Shown here piece after piece: positions 20,942-22,956 of a stretch of 22,956 bases of DNA. Under the pieces are notes generated by a model. The model was not told the DNA's origin, did no database searches, and saw only the letters and a program-made list of their open reading frames with translations. The position numbers and the translations under genes are program-made. This DNA is from Candidatus Aenigmatarchaeota archaeon (GTDB lineage: Archaea > Aenigmatarchaeota > Aenigmatarchaeia > QMZP01 > QMZT01), in contig JAGMCY010000182.1 of NCBI GenBank assembly GCA_023128965.1, forward strand, positions 1 to 22,956, given 5' to 3'. Numbering within the stretch: the first letter of the stretch is position 1; every line of letters starts with the position of its first letter.

Positions 20942-22956
20942 ATGAGGGGGGAAATTTTGAAACTGAACTTTTTAATCGGGATAGTTTTAATGTTGGCTTT
21001 TTTTGTTTTAAACATCTCTTTTTATTCGGTGCCAACGTTTGCTGTCAACAGCACTAACGATAACTTCAGTGTCACCCCCGATAACGTTTCGATCAACTGG
21101 ATAGAGGACATGATAAACGTCACCTCTTTTGTTGACAATTTAATCGTTGTCGTGAACAACACAGCAACAGAGATAGATCCAAAATACTGGACCTCTAACC
21201 CTTATTCTTCATGTGGTCCAGGTTCATGCTGGCCGAACGACACGGTTATGGGAAACTGTTTCAGCGGAGCCACCGGTAGCGGGATGAAATTCAAGGTGGA
21301 GAACGCGACAGGAACGTATTCAATCCTCACATACAGCGGTGAGTTGAACGACACAAACAGCACGACCTTTAATCTCACAGCTTATCAGTACTGCCCACCT
21401 GGTCTATATTCGGGGTACTTCTATGTCTTCAAGAACGGGACCTCTAGCGAAAAAGCGAAGGTTACGGCGAACGTGAGCATACCGATAAATCCCCAGAACA
21501 CCTTCAACTTCACGGGACGTTACGCTACCTTCAAGGGTTCGTTCACAGCAGAGAATGAAGAGGATTACCATTCATTCTATTTCAACACAAGCCATATCGA
21601 GAATTCAACGGGCGGAACCATAAAACTGACGGGTATGACTAAAGACATCGACATTTTCCTTTTCTCTGGTTCCTCTGTTTTAAAGAGATCCATTAACAAA
21701 AACAGCGAAGATGAGGAGATAGAATTTGTTCCGTGGCCGAGTCAGGAGATAATGGAAATAAGAGTTTACGGAAATAATATATCGGACTACAACGGTTATA
21801 TTTATTTCACCCCACTTGGTGTGGCGAACGCGAGCGATACGAACCAGGAATTCAATGATACCAATCCTGTGAATTTCGGGGTTCTTGATCCCAACCAGAC
21901 TTCATCAGAGGTTCTTATAAACATAACCAACATTGACGACCAGTCTGCCAATGATGTTGGCGAAACTTCGGAAATATACCGCGTTGACAGATGGCTTAAC
22001 CAGAACCAGGCAGGAACATATTGGTTCCTTGTCCCGGGCTTTGCGGAGAAGGTGAAGATTAAGGTTGAGTGGACAGCCAATACAACATACAATCTGTTCC
22101 TTAGAAGCGTGAACAATGCTCTTATGGGAAACTTGAGCGAAAAATATAAAAATGCGAACAAGACAGGAAGCGTTCAAGAGGAATTTGTAATCGTCAATTC
22201 TTCAATAAGCGAATCTAATGACGGTTACTGGAATATCACGGTATTGAACACGAGCGCGATAAATGGGTCTTACAACGTGACGGCATACGTATGGATGCCT
22301 GAAAGTGGGTGGTTCGAGAGCGATTACACGAATGGTTTCGATTTCAATTCAAGCGGAGGCGTGAACAGCTCCTTAAACTTTTCCGTTAACATAACCGTCC
22401 CGGAACTGAACCTTACCAACGGAACGTATGAGGGTTTCCTTCGTTACAACAACACAGAAGGATGGAAGTTGAACGTTCCATTCGAATTTCAGGTAAAGGC
22501 CGGGATGCTTTTCATGAATAATGATAACATAACCTCGAGCACGTACACCGTAAGAGATAACATGGGATTTGACAGGCTGGGTTCGAACGCCATCGTTCTC
22601 AACATAACTTATAACAACACCGGAGGCTACCCGATTTATTACAACGAGACGAACAGCAGCAACAAGCTCTATTTAACCTCAAACACATCCAATTACATAG
22701 AGTTCATCGTGGACCAGCTGCCGGGAGATGGATCGAAGATAAATAGCAACACGAACGGAACAATGGACATACGTTTGCTGATAAACACGTCGAAAACCAA
22801 TGACTTTCAAGGAACTTATACAGGCAACATAACATTCAACACAACGAATGCCACTGTGAACTCCTCTTCCTATCCGTTCAGGACTTATGTTTTCACAATG
22901 AGTGTCATCCTGAATGATGATCTTACCGTTAACATATCCAGTCTCACCCCAAGTAC
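20942..22956 (+). CDS. Large secreted surface protein, extremely rich in N-glycosylation sequons (3' end outside window)
   Basis: The frame is open from ATG 20942 to the window end (671 codons, no stop). The N terminus is a signal peptide: MRGEILKLN, hydrophobic FLIGIVLMLAFFVLNISFY, then SVPTFA with likely cleavage near residue 34. The mature part is rich in Asn, Thr, Ser and Gly and has about 48 N-X-S/T sequons by my count, about one per 13 residues, as in heavily glycosylated archaeal S-layer or adhesin proteins. Residues about 190-290 (GRYATFKGSFTAENEEDYHSFYF ... KDIDIFLFSG) resemble a pre-peptidase C-terminal (PPC) beta-sandwich; about 335-450 may be a second one. Early Cys (SCGPGSC, GNCF, YCPPG) could form disulfides. 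A TTG at 20957 preceded by GGGGGG is an alternative start. No protease site is visible in this part. Confidence 0.85.
   Translation, partial: MRGEILKLNFLIGIVLMLAFFVLNISFYSVPTFAVNSTNDNFSVTPDNVSINWIEDMINVTSFVDNLIVVVNNTATEIDPKYWTSNPYSSCGPGSCWPNDTVMGNCFSGATGSGMKFKVENATGTYSILTYSGELNDTNSTTFNLTAYQYCPPGLYSGYFYVFKNGTSSEKAKVTANVSIPINPQNTFNFTGRYATFKGSFTAENEEDYHSFYFNTSHIENSTGGTIKLTGMTKDIDIFLFSGSSVLKRSINKNSEDEEIEFVPWPSQEIMEIRVYGNNISDYNGYIYFTPLGVANASDTNQEFNDTNPVNFGVLDPNQTSSEVLINITNIDDQSANDVGETSEIYRVDRWLNQNQAGTYWFLVPGFAEKVKIKVEWTANTTYNLFLRSVNNALMGNLSEKYKNANKTGSVQEEFVIVNSSISESNDGYWNITVLNTSAINGSYNVTAYVWMPESGWFESDYTNGFDFNSSGGVNSSLNFSVNITVPELNLTNGTYEGFLRYNNTEGWKLNVPFEFQVKAGMLFMNNDNITSSTYTVRDNMGFDRLGSNAIVLNITYNNTGGYPIYYNETNSSNKLYLTSNTSNYIEFIVDQLPGDGSKINSNTNGTMDIRLLINTSKTNDFQGTYTGNITFNTTNATVNSSSYPFRTYVFTMSVILNDDLTVNISSLTPS

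Noticed and set aside
20841..21035. 65-codon upstream extension of the PLD-like gene
   Set aside because: Crosses the divergent promoter and the start of the surface protein gene; a good signal sequence begins at the downstream ATG.

Overview
The window looks like a piece of an archaeal chromosome, most likely from a small-genome, DPANN-like lineage. The evidence is a deoxyhypusine synthase, an archaeal-type phosphoglycerate mutase, an AMP phosphorylase next to a form III-type RuBisCO, a KH-less beta-CASP RNase, an NFACT (RqcH) protein, a TadA/TadC-type pilus motor, TATA-like boxes about 20-30 nt before many start codons with often no Shine-Dalgarno, and a tRNA-His gene interrupted in its T-loop. 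The lineage is an inference from this combination. No rRNA or ribosomal protein is present to fix it.

Layout. 1-677: 5' part of rtcA (minus). 809-1441: AT-rich orphan gene. 1428-3634: beta-CASP RNase and deoxyhypusine synthase (minus). 3778-4053: acylphosphatase (plus). 4054-5046: two AT-rich orphan genes (minus); a degenerate copy of the last ~37 bp of the acylphosphatase gene lies between them, which suggests integration at the 3' end of that gene. 5131-8326: NFACT/RqcH and phosphoglycerate mutase (minus). 8477-11311: rbcL-deoA operon (minus), two of the three enzymes of the AMP pathway that turns the ribose of AMP into 3-phosphoglycerate; apgM next door acts on that product. 11357-12459: membrane-anchored DUF151 protein (plus), convergent with an HD-domain hydrolase (minus). 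12485-13756: eight-bladed PQQ-like beta-propeller without a signal peptide (minus). 13823-14131: small three-helix membrane protein. 14230-18606: pilus/secretion ATPase with CxxC pairs plus a long TadC-like membrane platform protein (plus). 18631-18761: tRNA-His(GTG) with a 58-nt insertion in the T-loop (minus). 18808-20840: membrane-anchored single-HKD phospholipase D-like nuclease overlapping class II lysS by ATGA (minus). 20942-end: start of a very large secreted protein with an extreme density of N-glycosylation sequons (plus).

How the parts relate. RNA and translation maintenance dominates (RtcA, beta-CASP, Dys, RqcH, LysRS, tRNA-His). A nucleotide-salvage-to-glycolysis block sits in the middle, and the right third is devoted to the cell surface (pilus motor, sequon-rich surface protein). 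The observations most worth follow-up are the T-loop-interrupted tRNA-His and the duplicated acylphosphatase 3' end flanking AT-rich orphan DNA. No CRISPR array, insertion sequence or transposase was seen. No gene-free stretch exceeds 300 bases.
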